Of a stretch of 5,740 nt of DNA, positions 4,655-5,740 are shown piece after piece (within the stretch, counting starts at the first letter, position 1; the number at the start of each line of letters is the position of its first letter). The notes under the pieces were generated by a model. The model did no database searches. It saw nothing but the letters and a program-made list of their open reading frames with translations, and was not told the origin of the DNA. Source of the DNA: Gammaproteobacteria bacterium (lineage in GTDB: Bacteria; Pseudomonadota; Gammaproteobacteria; Chromatiales; Chromatiaceae); contig JADWMH010000138.1 of assembly GCA_015767355.1 (NCBI GenBank), positions 1 to 5,740 on the forward strand, in the 5' to 3' direction. The position numbers were made by a program, and so were the translations under genes.

Positions 4655-5719
4655 TCAGGAAACTTTAGGATCCAGTTCGCCTTTCTCGTAGGAGATGAAC
4701 ATCTTCTCCAGGGAGGTCGCGGTCAGTTTGTCGGCGTTACCGGCGGCTCCGAAGGCTTCGAAGCGCGCCTTGCAGATCTCCATCATGCCGTCTGTCGCTT
4801 CCTTGAGGAATTTGCGAGGATCGAAGTTGGAGGTGTTTTCCGCCAGGTGGCGACGCACTGAACCAGTCGACGCCATGCGCAGATCGGTATCGATGTTGAC
4901 CTTGCGCACACCGTTTTTAATGCCTTCCACGATCTCTTCTACAGGTACGCCATAGGTCTGCCCCATGTCGCCGCCATAGCTGTTGATGATCTTGAGCCAA
5001 TCCTGGGGTACGGAAGATGAACCATGCATGACCAGATGGGTGTTTGGAATACGCGCATGAATCTCCTTGACGCGATCGATGCGCAGGATGTCACCTGTTG
5101 GCTCCTTGGTGAACTTATATGCGCCGTGAGAGGTGCCGATAGCGATCGCCAGTGCGTCGACCCTGGTTTTGGCGACAAAGTCAGCCGCTTCATCAGGATC
5201 TGTCAGCATTTGATCCATCTCGAGGATCACATCGGCGCCGACGCCATCCTCTTCACCGGCCTCACCGGTTTCGAGTGAACCCAGGCAGCCCAGCTCGCCT
5301 TCGACAGAGACGCCGCCGGCATGCGCCATGTCGACAACCTTGCGGGTCACATCGACATTGTATTCATAGCTGGAAGGCGTTTTCGCATCTTCCATCAGGG
5401 AGCCGTCCATCATCACCGATGAAAAGCCCGACTGAATGGAACGCAGACAGACGTTTGGCGATGAGCCGTGATCCTGGTGCATAACGAGTGGAATGTGCGG
5501 ATAGGCTTCGATCGCCGCGAGAATCAGGTGACGCAGGAAAGCTTCACCTGCATAGTTACGGGCGCCTGCAGAACCCTGCAGGATAACCGGGCTGTTGGTC
5601 GCATCCGCAGCACGCATGATTGCGTGAACCTGCTCCATATTGTTGACGTTGAAAGCCGGCATGCCGTAGCTGTTTTCAGCTGCATGATCCAGTAGTTGAC
5701 GCATGGAAATCAGTGCCAT
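4655..5719 (-). CDS. fba: Class II fructose-bisphosphate aldolase, Calvin-cycle subtype
   Basis: This 354-residue cytosolic zinc enzyme reversibly condenses dihydroxyacetone phosphate with glyceraldehyde 3-phosphate. It serves glycolysis, gluconeogenesis and, in autotrophs, the Calvin cycle, where a related condensation forms sedoheptulose bisphosphate. HQDHG (81-85) provides catalytic D83 and zinc ligand H84. E142 (VEGELG) is the likely counterpart of the family's conserved glutamate. H198 (GTSHGAYK) and H232 (VMHGSSS) are the other zinc ligands, and NIDTDLR (275-281) is the phosphate-binding segment. The full-length match is to the subtype often called cbbA in Calvin-cycle operons. ATG 5719 is supported by AAGGAG 8 nt upstream. 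A terminator ends the unit. Its promoter and any upstream genes (such as pyk, pgk or gap, common neighbours of this subtype) lie outside the window. Confidence 0.98.
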   Translation of the reverse strand: MALISMRQLLDHAAENSYGMPAFNVNNMEQVHAIMRAADATNSPVILQGSAGARNYAGEAFLRHLILAAIEAYPHIPLVMHQDHGSSPNVCLRSIQSGFSSVMMDGSLMEDAKTPSSYEYNVDVTRKVVDMAHAGGVSVEGELGCLGSLETGEAGEEDGVGADVILEMDQMLTDPDEAADFVAKTRVDALAIAIGTSHGAYKFTKEPTGDILRIDRVKEIHARIPNTHLVMHGSSSVPQDWLKIINSYGGDMGQTYGVPVEEIVEGIKNGVRKVNIDTDLRMASTGSVRRHLAENTSNFDPRKFLKEATDGMMEICKARFEAFGAAGNADKLTATSLEKMFISYEKGELDPKVS

Positions 5720-5727
5720 GATTGAGT

Positions 5728-5733
5728 CTCCTT
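5728..5733 (-). promoter_or_regulatory. Shine-Dalgarno of fba
   Basis: The minus strand reads AAGGAG 8 nt before ATG 5719, a good match at good spacing that confirms the start. Confidence 0.8.
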
Positions 5734-5740
5734 CAGAGTG

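Overview
This window reads like a proteobacterial chromosome, probably gammaproteobacterial. The genes are densely packed, base composition is moderate, and the gaps hold palindromic dispersed repeats of the REP type. A class II fructose-bisphosphate aldolase of the Calvin-cycle subtype lies next to a SoxW-like periplasmic thioredoxin protein. That pairing fits a sulfur-oxidising autotroph, but two genes only hint at lifestyle. No rRNA, tRNA, CRISPR array, insertion sequence or phage gene was seen.

Layout, left to right. Positions 1-52 hold a long near-perfect inverted repeat. Three minus-strand genes follow: a small membrane-anchored protein of unknown function (106-555), amrA (AMMECR1 domain, 620-1213) and amrB (Memo domain, 1361-2137). 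An 83-bp MITE-like repeat sits between amrA and amrB. A 122-bp divergent control region (2138-2259) with a perfect 12-bp palindrome separates amrB from the plus-strand radical SAM gene amrS (2260-3345). The convergent gap (3346-3465) carries two inverted REP-type hairpins. A minus-strand gene for an exported protein with two thioredoxin domains follows (3466-4506). Its upstream region has a candidate promoter, a hairpin and three direct repeats spaced 10 bp apart. A strong intrinsic terminator (4603-4633) then closes the minus-strand aldolase gene (4655-5719), whose ribosome binding site lies at the right edge.

The core is a complete AmmeMemoRadiSam locus: AMMECR1-like AmrA, Memo-like AmrB and radical SAM AmrS. 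The three families co-occur widely in bacteria and archaea, but I know of no settled biochemical role for the set. The small anchored protein is 64 bp downstream of amrA in the same direction and may be an extra member. The aldolase and the thioredoxin-like gene are separate units divided by the terminator. Almost every intergenic gap here holds a different palindromic or repeated element, which is the most unusual structural property of the window.
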